Source: Symbiodinium natans
Taxonomy: Eukaryota > Sar > Dinophyceae > Suessiales > Symbiodiniaceae
DNA length: 64,000 nucleotides
Reading direction: 5' to 3'
NCBI GenBank assembly: GCA_905221605.1
Contig: CAJNDS010001068.1
Location: 582,898 to 646,897, forward strand
The notes under the pieces are model-generated. The model did no database searches. It was not told the DNA's origin and saw only the letters and a program-made list of their open reading frames with translations. Shown in pieces: positions 41,301-49,397 of the stretch. Position 1 is the first letter of the stretch. Each line of letters opens with the position of its first letter. A program made the position numbers and the translations under genes.

Positions 41301-42815
41301 GGTCTCCTCCAAGCTGTTGAAGAGGATGTGTAGCATGCCGGGGTGACTGAAACTGTTGGGAAGGAAGGCCTCCGCAGTCCCCTGCACAACAGCTTCCACA
41401 CCAGCGCCAGGCTCCTGCAAACCTGCCACCAGTTCGTTCATCCTCTGCCCATTGCCCATCGGCCAGTGAGGGATGCCCTTTTCGGTTCCCTGGTCTGAGA
41501 CCCAACCCTTCACCTGCCTGCGGTAGACATCGAAGTGGTCCTGCCCGTTCTCTAAGATAATGGCCGATCTCAACCTTTGTGCCTTTACATAAGTTCGGGT
41601 CTCTCCACGGGCCAAGGTCATGACAGGCATGGTACGAAAAGTGTGCTCAAATCCGGACCATGGATCTGCAGCTGCCACAGTGGGCGAGGCTCTTGTCAGA
41701 ATTTCTTCTGTCATAGCCAGGTACTCGTAACCACATTGCGGGCTCGCATCCATGCTCAGATACCTGCTGACAGAGACATTGTGACACCGCACCTGCTTCT
41801 GCATGACACTCCTTCTGTAGAGCATGTGGAGCATATCCAAGCGAATCATCCCGGACCGAAGTTTCCCTCTGCCCGGAACAGAAAGCAAAGCTCTCTGCAA
41901 AAGCTCTGGTGCCATGGCTCCAGTGATGGGTTCCAAGAAACGAGCCACACATTGCACTGCTGTGACAATCTCTGAGCTGTTCTGCAGTGAAAAATTGAGC
42001 CTCACCATTTGGATCTCTTGCATGGGGCTCAAAGTCTCTGTGTCCCTGCCATACCTTGCTGCATGTGCAATCCTGCCCCGGAGAGACAGGTCCATGGGCT
42101 CACCTGGCTCGAGGTCGTCCAGGTTCACGTCGTCCCAACCGATCCCTGCATGCTCCATGTCCTCTGCAGGGACCTGCTCTGTTTCCGGGGCACTGGATAC
42201 ATGTACATGTGTGCTTGCCACAAGTGAGCCTGGAGTCCAGAGCTTCAGTGGCCCCTCCACTTCGTGGCAGAGTGACAAGAAACTAATGTTCCCTGGAACC
42301 TGAATCAGCCAGGCTTTTGCATGGCACAATTCTCCAAGCAAAACATCCTCCAGACCACCTAGAAGATGTTGCCCTGGAGCTTTGCTCAGTGCATTTCGCA
42401 GTTCCACTCCAGGCCTAAAAGCTCGCTGCAGCTGCTGTCCAGGACATTGATCCCGAAGCAAGCTTACGGCCTCATCAAAACGAAAACACTTATCCAATAC
42501 CCAACAGAAAAAACTCCCTTCGTGCTTCAGACTATCTCCTTCCTCGCCGCCACGCCGTCGGCGCCTCTGTGTGAGCCACTTCGAAAATTCATGGGACTCT
42601 GCCTCGCTGGCTCTGTCCCAGCAACCCTCATACACTTCCGTTGCCCTACAGGCCATTCTAATTTCTGCCGGACACTTCTGGCCCGACCCCTCCTTTGGCA
42701 ACAGAACATACAGAACAAGCCACTGGGGCAGCTGGCTCCCTGTCCTCGCTGGGTGTGCTTTGTTCGGCTGTCTGCCGGTGCCAAAGTTCTCAGGCAAAGC
42801 AACTCTCGTTGCCAT
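38385..42815 (-). CDS. 1,476-aa protein, putative novel DDE-type transposase
   Basis: A single uninterrupted 4.4-kb ORF, the largest gene of the element and the first from its right end. Near residue 351 RYLSMDASPQCGYEYL and about 85 residues later KGWVSDQGTEKGIPHW give two acidic motifs (Asp356, Asp441) spaced as in RNase H-fold transposases. RWESLHQTLKHYL and YVEWAWMFSCFIQKWAHWF follow in a Trp-rich helical region; the third acidic residue is not identified. Two clusters of basic residues (QRRRRRGG near 83, RKRRVRPR near the C-terminus) and a C-terminal CRDPRHGNCRRYTFL domain could bind DNA. I recognise no named transposase superfamily. The position beside the TIR, the size and the intact frame make it the best transposase candidate. 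Upstream, 42,888-42,904 has only a TTTAGGG relic. Confidence 0.65.
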   Translation of the reverse strand: MATRVALPENFGTGRQPNKAHPARTGSQLPQWLVLYVLLPKEGSGQKCPAEIRMACRATEVYEGCWDRASEAESHEFSKWLTQRRRRRGGEEGDSLKHEGSFFCWVLDKCFRFDEAVSLLRDQCPGQQLQRAFRPGVELRNALSKAPGQHLLGGLEDVLLGELCHAKAWLIQVPGNISFLSLCHEVEGPLKLWTPGSLVASTHVHVSSAPETEQVPAEDMEHAGIGWDDVNLDDLEPGEPMDLSLRGRIAHAARYGRDTETLSPMQEIQMVRLNFSLQNSSEIVTAVQCVARFLEPITGAMAPELLQRALLSVPGRGKLRSGMIRLDMLHMLYRRSVMQKQVRCHNVSVSRYLSMDASPQCGYEYLAMTEEILTRASPTVAAADPWSGFEHTFRTMPVMTLARGETRTYVKAQRLRSAIILENGQDHFDVYRRQVKGWVSDQGTEKGIPHWPMGNGQRMNELVAGLQEPGAGVEAVVQGTAEAFLPNSFSHPGMLHILFNSLEETCKSCPRWDQVEKQVSAVSKLLTNRSFREVVLSKMMAEAPWQDKKLVQGYHGELLSWRWESLHQTLKHYLNVRPVLSKYWDREQLSSEASLCDAVDGALKDPFHLGYVEWAWMFSCFIQKWAHWFEGCFCHEEQLQRAKTRKAKVSLKCCWKGRRSCVLSAGFTERLLASIQRLTSTSYTQTVLELPSEVAAGMALMDQQARDKWVSIMSEKLQYLSHVPFSLAGAYAHYARPDLYDLQHSKRIVLDCFEEYRSLKEQGRSTWLLQHLFERQSPGGLADQLYAFAQSGEEAKLEHFPLAWAEIQERAFCSLVERSTERQHVLIKIAGRRTLRNQGPAMTCVRARRAQLLDMIAKPEQCGFLLQMWQRKHIMAELLSHLMTKHEAFQKTQTYKVARIYCYHEADHFMQEEELGAEKAADDLHTATKRALCAGAEDNVQARGLQRKQWMIVDYLKSQLQTGVLFSLPHALFEALLLGTESDALQPEVQLTLQDFAEALMPADIPENPAEDRIYGYILDSRPERRAQQRGVAEVDRRCHLKVLRFLNVDIRDPLKPVVTYSSVQQHTLDLALFATPEGLGLLSSQCLCWASTAKTVQVQVMVPPGHESQLEAIAAQPAAALQLPDFVTDDDLVLDAFAAGPEANNLLSAQVQEQQAGPVAVAATGALLSRDQEDFLQALLQARALGDNYVQVLHLPYFNARACQALLAQGLVQAREDDFGDMLVALSDATKLTSVVCLENPVLLCDDEVVMQNPAGRNKLAWLKKLLQADWSTDEQPGEWHKQGDENHLPEKILDRPESHFKALCFQDAIWEKPGELRQISHSGSAAYYEMLLQEADLSGVQDWTLAQCQGFTASRKRRVRPRAQTAPLRFSLDLPSLPSQNCRIPGMSDFVVHFDNWTHTSGHRRAFIQCRDPRHGNCRRYTFLRSHASQATAVAWLFAWVQAAHQYATSKDHVAFNPADAVIERVQERQRLGA

Positions 42816-43273
42816 GGTCTGCTAGACTGCTAGAGCTGCAAAAACAAACTGCTGTCAACAACATCAATTACAACTATTCCGCCGCATTAGGGTTTACGGT
42901 TTAGGAACTTGAAGCAGGGAACGTGTGACCGTGTGCCTTTCGAGCCACTACTCAGCGAATTTCGGGGGTTGGGTCTTAAGCTCATCAGGAGTTGTGGGTT
43001 CAACCGGTTTAGGGAGAAATGCTGGGTGGACGACACTTTCCTTGTGGCAAAAAAAACAATGTGAACACCTCCCAGACAGGTGACTGTTTCTTTTGCACGA
43101 AATTTGTACTCATGAGCCTGTGACAGCTACATCGGGAAACCCACCATTGGAAACACATAGTCTGGCAGACTGTAACCGTGCCCAAAACCGAGCTGGCGAA
43201 CAACGAAAATCAAGCCATGATTTCAAGTAAAAACGGCTTGCAAGGCTGAACCCCCCTCGAACCCTCAAATGAG
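42816..43273. other. Transposon right-end non-coding region
   Basis: Sequence between the 1,476-aa ORF start and the right TIR, presumably containing its promoter. The only recognisable item is a short TTTAGGG-like relic. The 451-codon frame that runs into it from the Helitron side is read-through past the insertion point. Confidence 0.55.
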
Positions 43274-43305
43274 TTGGCGCACCCCGTCGCAGGGGCAACC
43301 ACCAT
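43274..43305 (-). repeat. Right terminal inverted repeat
   Basis: On the minus strand begins ATGGTGGTTGCCCC and continues to GTGCGCCAA. Similarity to the left end stops after base 32. Confidence 0.85.
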
Positions 43306-43315
43306 AGGGGAAAGT
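43306..43315. repeat. Target-site duplication, right copy
   Basis: AGGGGAAAGT, identical to the left copy. Removing the element and one copy leaves the host frame continuous. Confidence 0.9.
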
Positions 43316-45796
43316 CCCGGGCGTAATCCAGGCAGCGGCTTGTGATCTTTCGCATCATCGACGTCCTAATACTGGGCTTGCTGCCGGGCTTCAGCCACCC
43401 CAGCGCACCGAGACGCTCGCGCGCGTCCGTGTCGGCCATGCTGGCCAGGGGGTAGAGCCAGGGTCGCACGGCGACTTCCATCATGCCCGGCCTCGACAGG
43501 AGGAGCTCTGCCGTGGGCACCTCGCGCCAGTCGCCAGCCTTCCCGGCGTTGTCCCGAACCAGGCGCGTGTGGGATTCCACGAACGCACGATACGTGCTGT
43601 TGTTCTCCATCAGCCAGCGAAAGACCGCGTCCGCCGCCTCGCCTCGAGGAAGATCATACAAGCACCGAGCTCGCCAGAGACACCGAACCACGGATCGCTT
43701 CTGCTTGCTGTAGACGTCCGACTTGCCACCCGCGCGGGACCGGTAATCCACCTTGATGTCGGCAACGGCGAGGTCCTCGAGCTCCCGTCGATTCAGGCGC
43801 AGAGGCAGCTGGCCGCCGTCGACGGCATCGCACAGCGCCCGCCAATGATCGACCACGGGCGTGACGTAGGCGAATAGCTTTCCGGTTTTCGGAGCAGTGC
43901 GAGGAGGATCCAGCAGATCCCAGGCGTCCACGTCGCAGGCCGGGGCACAGGCCACGGCATCCACGTTCGCGTGCTGGCCATGCACCTCCGTGCGTGGCCG
44001 CCGCCGCCCACATGCCGAGCAGTATGTCCAGGACCTTCGCCGCAGCCACGTCCCGTCGGAGTCCGTCGAGGCCATCTGCGGAAGCTTCCGCTTGCCGGGC
44101 TTCTCCGAAAGGACGCCGAACACGTTCTCCCTCTCCTTCTCCCACGTCTCGTCCTCGTCGGACTCCTGGAACCACGACTTCACCGTCTTCCGAAAGAACC
44201 AGTTCCTCACAGTGGTGCGAGGCACGTACATGGCAGCGTTCTCGTCGGTCTGACTGAACCCGGGCAAGCTGATGGCTAGGTTCTGCGCGAACTCGGTCAG
44301 GGATGCGGAGCTGTCCGCGCACGCCCGATGATGTCTCGACTCTCCTCCGACAGCTGTCTGCGGACGCTTCCCTCCGGAGCCGCACGGCGACGCCCGGAGC
44401 CGGGCGATGGCGGGACGCGCGCACGAGCCAGAGTCCTTATCAGACGCTCCGGATGCTCGAACCACTTTCGTAGAGTGAACCGGCTCAGGTAGGCCGGTGC
44501 CGCCGCGTTCTTCGTGTCCAATTTCGGCACGGTCTTGGACAAGGTCTCCATCGCGGCGGCCAGGCTGAGGCTGCCCCGCAACACCCGCGCGATCTCCTCG
44601 CGCTCCTCCTGCGTGTAGTTCTGCACGAAGCTGGCACGTCGCTCGGCGGCCTCGGTGGCATCCGACCCGTCATCGGACCGCTGTTGACTGTTCTCCGTGG
44701 TCTTCGAGAGCCCTTCTTCGCTTCCCGTGTGAGCATCCAAATCGATGGGCCCGCCTGCCATACTGCATCCGCTGGACAACCTCCTGCGAAAGCCGCCGCC
44801 GCCGTCGCCCGTCTCGCTCTCCTCCTGGCGTTTGCGCTTGACGCCGATGCCGCCCGTGCCCTCGACAGCATCGGTCTCCACGAGGACGTCCGAGTCCGTG
44901 TCCTCCCCCTCGTCGCTCTGCGAGCAAACAATCACGGGCGGCTCCTCCGGGGGCACCGCAACCATCGCCACGTAGAAGGCCATGTAAGACTTCTCGTCGG
45001 GGTAGGTCCGGAACATGTCGCACGGCGTGATCTCGTCGACGCTGGAGTCGTTGGCCACGTACCATCGATCTCCTCGGCGCACGTAGGCGATGTAGTGGCC
45101 GGACTCCGCGTGCTCGCCGATGTGGGAGACCGCCGCCACGAGCTCGTAGACTCGATCGCCCGCCTCGAGGCGATGGCTGCAGCGCACCAGATCACGTCGG
45201 GCCCGGCCGAACTCGTCCCAGCGCTTCAGCTGGAGCAACAGCACCCGCGGCCAAGCCTCCACGTAGTTCACGTGCAGAGGCGGATCGTCATGACGACCGG
45301 CATCCAAACAAGCTTCCCGCAAACAGCACCAGTCCTCCACCCGGACGTCCAAGGCCGTCGGCTGATTGAGATGCAGGTCGAGCAGGTCCTGTGTGGTGCC
45401 AGGCATGTACTCGGCCGACGGCATGGCCAACTGGAGGCACTGAAAGTTCGACCTGGCCGTCGGTCGTTCCCAGCCGCAATGACGACAGCGCAGGCGAGGA
45501 TGCTCGGCTCCTCTCACGCACGCAGACAGCTCCCCACACGACCACAGCAGCTGCTCGACGAAGCCCATGGCATCCTCCTGTCGTCCGTTGTAGAAGACGT
45601 CGGTGATGGGACGAGGAACCATCGGCCCATCCTCCGGCACACAAGCCTCCAGGACCCGAGCCAGTCGACAGGCGAGCTCGTCGTCGACCGCGTCCCGAAC
45701 GACTCGGCAAATCTCCGGGACCGCAAACATGGCCTGCAACCCGGCATTGATGTAGCACGAAGCCCCCAAGTTGATCATGCCCACGGGAGACGCCAT
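43306..45796 (-). pseudogene. Helitron-family ORF, 5' half, with USP-like protease domain
   Basis: The start at 45,796 gives MASPVGMINLGASCYINA, the Cys box of ubiquitin-specific proteases (Cys14). QEDAMGFVEQLL (about 73-84), a CRHC zinc pair (104-107), LLLQLKRWDEF and the His box SGHYIAYV...WYVANDSS (His234) follow, so the catalytic core is short but complete. After an acidic linker comes an HTH-like unit (about 390-455, ..FTLRKWFEHP..). A second copy (..TVRNWFFRKT..) straddles a frame change near 44,320. Next come a CSAC...C...C zinc cluster and a Helitron N-terminal region ending SRCLDYARDFPL, where the 13.97-kb insertion interrupts the codon after CCC. The protease is probably cargo that removes ubiquitin-like modifiers from the transposition machinery; that role is inferred. 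Confidence 0.8.
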
Positions 45797-46008
45797 GGCA
45801 AGGCAACCTACCGCGGAGACAGACTACCGAAAGCTATCCTGCAAAGACTGCGGCGCCAACGGCAGGCGTTGCTGTCCTCGTGTCAACGACGTGGCACGAC
45901 CACTCGCTGCAAGAACCCGGACCCTATTTTTCTTCCATCATCATATCATTCGGCGCAGCTCACCTCACAGGCGTGCTACTACCCGGCGCAGCTGTTCAGC
46001 GCCCAGAG

Positions 46009-46770
46009 CTAGTCGAAGAGACCGGTGGCATCGGAGCCGGCGCTCTTGGTCTCCGGGACGACTTCTTTGCTCTTGCTGCGGGTGACGACGGCCTCGACGA
46101 ACTGCTCCTCCGTGATCGGCTTGTGTCGGATGCAGGCACGAGCCACCACCTCCGCGGTGTGAGCAGTGTAGTACGTGTTGCCGCCGCCGAGGAGGAAGAG
46201 CAGAGAGCGAAGCGGGGTCTTGTCACGTCGAAGCCATGCGTGCATTGCCTTGGCACTCGCACGGAGATCTGCTTCCGTGACGGGCTCCACGTTCGTGCCG
46301 CTGCCAGTCGTCCGCATCCGCTTAGCCGCCCGGAAGCTGCCCGTGTCCTTCTGGCTCTGCGAGCCCTTGCCCATGTCGAGGATACGCAGGTGCGGGGTCA
46401 GGTCGTCAATCTCGATCTTGACCTTGGCGAGCAACTCCGGCATGATGAGCTTGCCGATGTCCGCCGTCTCGATGTGACGAAAAGCGGCGAGCAGGGCCGC
46501 CGCAGTCATCGACACGCCTGCTCCCACGTGCCAGGCATCCGAGGCTTGGTCCGCACAGAGATGGGAGTGGTAGGCTGCGGTCTTGTTGCCCCTCGAAGCT
46601 GCATCGTAGACTTGCTTGAGGGACATGCTGTCCAGAGCGCTTTCTCCATAGGGCTCCAGCAGCTGCGCAGCGACGCTGTCCCAGGGGAACAGCTTGGTCC
46701 TGCGAGGGCCGGCCGACTCCGAGGGAGCCGGGGCAGCGTTCTCGGCATCGGCGAAGAGGGCATCGGACAT
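46009..46770 (-). CDS. Uncharacterised 253-aa protein upstream of the Helitron ORF
   Basis: The start is chosen at MSDALFADAENAAP (46,770); the frame continues upstream to 46,869 with less protein-like sequence. Uninterrupted. Features: an Ala/Pro-rich N-terminus; FPWDSVAAQLLEPYGESALD; a helical middle (AAALLAAFRHIETADIGKL, IMPELLAKVKIEIDDL); a basic patch KRMRTT; and a C-terminal helical part (ADLRASAKAMHAWLRR, ..HTAEVVARACIRHKPIT). No membrane segment or signal peptide. It ends 213 bp before the protease-Rep-helicase ORF on the same strand, so it is probably a second gene of the Helitron. Function unknown. Confidence 0.55.
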   Translation of the reverse strand: MSDALFADAENAAPAPSESAGPRRTKLFPWDSVAAQLLEPYGESALDSMSLKQVYDAASRGNKTAAYHSHLCADQASDAWHVGAGVSMTAAALLAAFRHIETADIGKLIMPELLAKVKIEIDDLTPHLRILDMGKGSQSQKDTGSFRAAKRMRTTGSGTNVEPVTEADLRASAKAMHAWLRRDKTPLRSLLFLLGGGNTYYTAHTAEVVARACIRHKPITEEQFVEAVVTRSKSKEVVPETKSAGSDATGLFD

Positions 46771-46957
46771 GTTGCAGAACGATCGGCTAGAAGATACCAG
46801 GGCACGATACTTGACACTGAGATGCTGCAATCGTAGACAACATATGTGCAAGAAGAGGATCCCGACCACACAACAGCTGGGCTGGCTCGAGACGGTGGAT
46901 ATGTTTCCTGATACGTCGGCATCCTGCTACGTTACACCCGCTACGTGCCCGGCCCCG

Positions 46958-47330
46958 TCAGTCGGCGTGGCAGTCTCCTAGGTCGAGCCGGATCGCGACG
47001 ATGCAGTGCTCGCCGTCGTCGTTCTGCGTAGTCTCGCCGTGCAGGACCGCCCAACACGATGCCAAGCCGGACGAGCGCATGCGCCAGAGGCTTGCCGTCC
47101 AGCTCGCACAGCAGGTGCGTGATGCGCTGCGGCATGTCATTGTGAAGCAGCCTCAGAGCATCGCCGCTGCACAGATCACACCGACCACACGCAGCAGCGT
47201 TGGCAGGGCCGCCATCGTCACCGAAACAGCGCGGCAGCTGGTTCGCTTGCGAATCGGGGCGCTCCGACTCGGAATCGCTTCCATGGATGCTCGCAGGCTT
47301 TCTGGAAGGACGCAAACTAGAGAACGACAT
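46958..47330 (-). pseudogene. Small Cys-rich ORF with one frame change
   Basis: Starts at MSFSSLRPSRKP (47,330). It contains CGRCDLCSGDALRLL (CxxCxxC) then MPQRITHLLCELDGKPLAHA. The frame must change near 47,050 to reach LHGETTQNDDGEHC and IRLDLGDCHAD at 46,958, giving about 124 aa. Coding-like composition on both sides of the shift supports a real, broken or mis-assembled gene. Family not recognised. Confidence 0.4.
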
Positions 47331-48206
47331 GATCCCAGCCTGCGGAACACACACAGCGGTCAAGCTCATAGATGGAGGCCATGCCGACAACCGAAGCAAA
47401 GGCGAATGCAAATCAAGCAATGGAACCGATCTAGCACCACCGAACTGCACGACCGACTCTCGCAGATCAAGCTCATGCTGCACCCACACTCCTACGCGCA
47501 GCGGACAAGCCGACGTTGTTTTCGCACCCGCCGTGCTTATATCCCGACGCTTCGGCTACTTTGGCCCGAAGCTCAACGCCACTCCTCCTCCTCCCGGCTC
47601 GCCTGGCGACGAAGTCAAGCTAACTGCAACAAGCAACTCGAAAAGGAGCCAGACCTTCTGGATGTCCACATTGGGACAAATGTCGAGGATGAGGAGCTTC
47701 AGCCCGTGCTCGACGGCAATCTGCGGGGCATGCGTACACGAATTCAGATGACACGATCCATGCCGCATGTCGGTGCCTTGGCCAGGTCATTCATGGCGTC
47801 CCTGACCTGCCACCACCACTGCCACCGGTGGCTGTATAGGTCGTTGCCTGACGGGATCGGATATCGGACGAGCTCGCACACAAGACAAGATAACCGCTCC
47901 AGCCTGAACAAACGACCACCAGCGTCCCGCGCCCCGGGGCTGGCTGGAGGGTCACCGCCTCCAAGCCCTCGACGATGCCCCTAAGACCCAAGCCCCATTG
48001 CGGCTCGACATGCGCAGGAGCAAGCATCGTCTTTGCGATGCTGCCCTGCTTGTCCTGACAGGCGAAGTCATCCGACAACCCTACACGCGAATACCAGGTT
48101 CAAAGGTCCTGGATGTTGTTCTCCGCGTAACAGAGGCACGAGTCGGAGGTAATCACTGCAGCATCCTGTCGGGGAAGCAAAAACGAAAAAAAAAAAAGAC
48201 TCGGAA

Positions 48207-48485
48207 TCAGTCCTGCAGGTATGGGGCGAGGTGTGCGAACAAGTCAGGCAGTGACCGGGAATTGAGGTGATACCCGTCACCGTAGTGCACCGAACCTGCA
48301 CGAGAAATTCCTACGGATCCATCCCGAACTCGAACGAAACCCGGCCTTTCTTCTGGCACTCTTCGAGCAGGTCGGCTGCCCCATCCACGCGCACAGAGCA
48401 GGCGCGGATCACCTGGCCGGAAGCGTGCACTACGCTTTACGACAGAACCGAGGGGTGCCCCTCCGACCTCGTAAATGGAGGACAT
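48207..48485 (-). CDS. Possible small ORF (MSSIYEV..)
   Basis: 92 codons, ending HYGDGYHLNSRSLPDLF then AHLAPYLQD. Its start region and about 120 bp upstream resemble 47,358-47,500, where a paralogous start (MASIYELDRC) occurs. Either a tandemly duplicated small gene or a duplicated 5' region. Confidence 0.3.
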   Translation of the reverse strand: MSSIYEVGGAPLGSVVKRSARFRPGDPRLLCARGWGSRPARRVPEERPGFVRVRDGSVGISRAGSVHYGDGYHLNSRSLPDLFAHLAPYLQD

Positions 48486-48776
48486 GGCGGGCGACGAACG
48501 AAAGGAAGCACGAATCAAACGATGGCTCGAACCAATCAAAGCAACTGCATGACAGACTCTGGCGGATCAAGCTCGGACTGCACTCACGATCCTACGCACG
48601 TTCAATGCCTGAAATCCAATCCCCGTCCTCCAGCGGCGTTAAGGTTCGGGCTCGGGAGGGCGATACAAACAGAGGGCTAAATCGGAACCTTGATTTCGAT
48701 TGCGACACGAAGGTCTCCGAAAAAAGTGAACCCAGCGACTGTCTCATATACGGCACTGGCACGGCGTCAGCGAGAA

Positions 48777-48900
48777 GTGATTGCCACGTCAGTTGACGAA
48801 GCGCACACATCAGGGGGGTGGTGATTGCCACGTCAGTAACGCAGCGCACACCGCAGAAATTGAAGCGATTGCCACGTCAGTAACGCAGCGCACGCCGAAG
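48777..48900. repeat. Three-copy direct repeat GATTGCCACGTCAG
   Basis: GTGATTGCCACGTCAGT..AACGCAGCGCACACC-type units of about 45-50 bp at 48,778, 48,822 and 48,864. Confidence 0.85.
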
Positions 48901-49397
48901 AAAAATTTGCCGTGTCGCGCAAAGCGCGGCCTGATGAGGTGACAGCTGAGCTGACACGAGTCGCGTTTCTGGGCCTGAAGGCGGGTCTCATCTACGATCT
49001 AGTCGATGGCCTCAAATGAGAATCCAGTTTGAGCTCTGAAAACGAGGCTGAGGTCCAAATGAAGCCTTCGGTTTCGGATCTGAAATCAGGCTGCTTTCAG
49101 CTTGGCTCGGAGTCCCGAAATAGGAACCTGTTTGAGATCTCTAAACACGACGGAGCCGAGCCCCTCAGAACTCGCCGCCTGCCTTCCCAGACGAAACCAA
49201 TTGGTTAAGTCGATGCCATCCTAGTAGCACGAAGCGTTCGGATTCAAGGCTGAGGAAGACGCCCGCCCCCGGTGAGCACACACACCCGCAACTAGAGTGT
49301 GAGGAAGTCGGCCTGTCTCTGGGGTTAGGCAACGTTGGCGTCAAAGAGACACCGCCATTGCTTGCAGGTAGAGATTGATCAGGTATCACTTCCAGGG
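48901..49397. other. No recognisable feature
   Basis: Mixed unique sequence with short related phrases (GAGCTCTGAAA, GGATCTGAAATC). No protein-like frame or RNA motif seen. Confidence 0.5.

Larger units (their letters stand above)
29334..43305 (-). mobile_element. 13,972-bp TIR transposon carrying a DNA methyltransferase
   Basis: Ends: plus-strand left ATGGTCGTTGCCC at 29,334; reverse complement of the right end ATGGTGGTTGCCC at 43,305. The first 32 bases match at 25 positions. A perfect 10-bp duplication AGGGGAAAGT lies directly outside both ends. The insertion is within a Helitron ORF whose phase is identical on both sides. Inside, all five genes are on the minus strand: 1,476-aa possible transposase, zinc-finger protein, C5 methyltransferase, 726-aa zinc/coiled-coil protein, small coiled-coil protein. 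TTTAGGG arrays (35,824-35,925, 38,020-38,130, 38,240-38,349) occur inside it but not in the surrounding Helitron. A 9-11 bp duplication is typical of Mutator-like elements, but the protein shows no MULE signature I can recognise. Confidence 0.9.
26352..46870 (-). mobile_element. Helitron-family element (host), termini approximate
   Basis: One long Rep-helicase ORF plus at least one upstream gene on the same strand, disrupted by a nested TIR transposon. Excluding the insertion the recognised part is about 6.5 kb. A perfect 14-bp palindrome, CGGCGAGCTCGCCG (about 26,354-26,367), lies 72 bp beyond the stop codon and is followed on the minus strand by CTAA, reminiscent of a Helitron 3' hairpin and CTRR end, although the usual 10-12 nt spacing is not met. 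The 5' TC end was not found. Confidence 0.55.
46871..48780. other. Upstream part of the gene island, mostly unassigned
   Basis: Apart from the two small ORFs above, the region shows coding-like GC content on the minus strand (47,560-48,080, e.g. GLKLLILDICPNVDIQKVWL) broken by stops. It may be further decayed Helitron cargo. An A-run lies at about 48,188-48,199. Confidence 0.35.

Noticed and set aside
29334-43305. Integrated virus or polinton-like element
   Set aside because: No capsid, packaging ATPase, polymerase or integrase signature is visible. TIR, 10-bp duplication and gene content fit a DNA transposon better.
44684-46012. 442-codon plus-strand ORF opposite the protease
   Set aside because: It is an antisense shadow; the minus strand carries the USP catalytic boxes.
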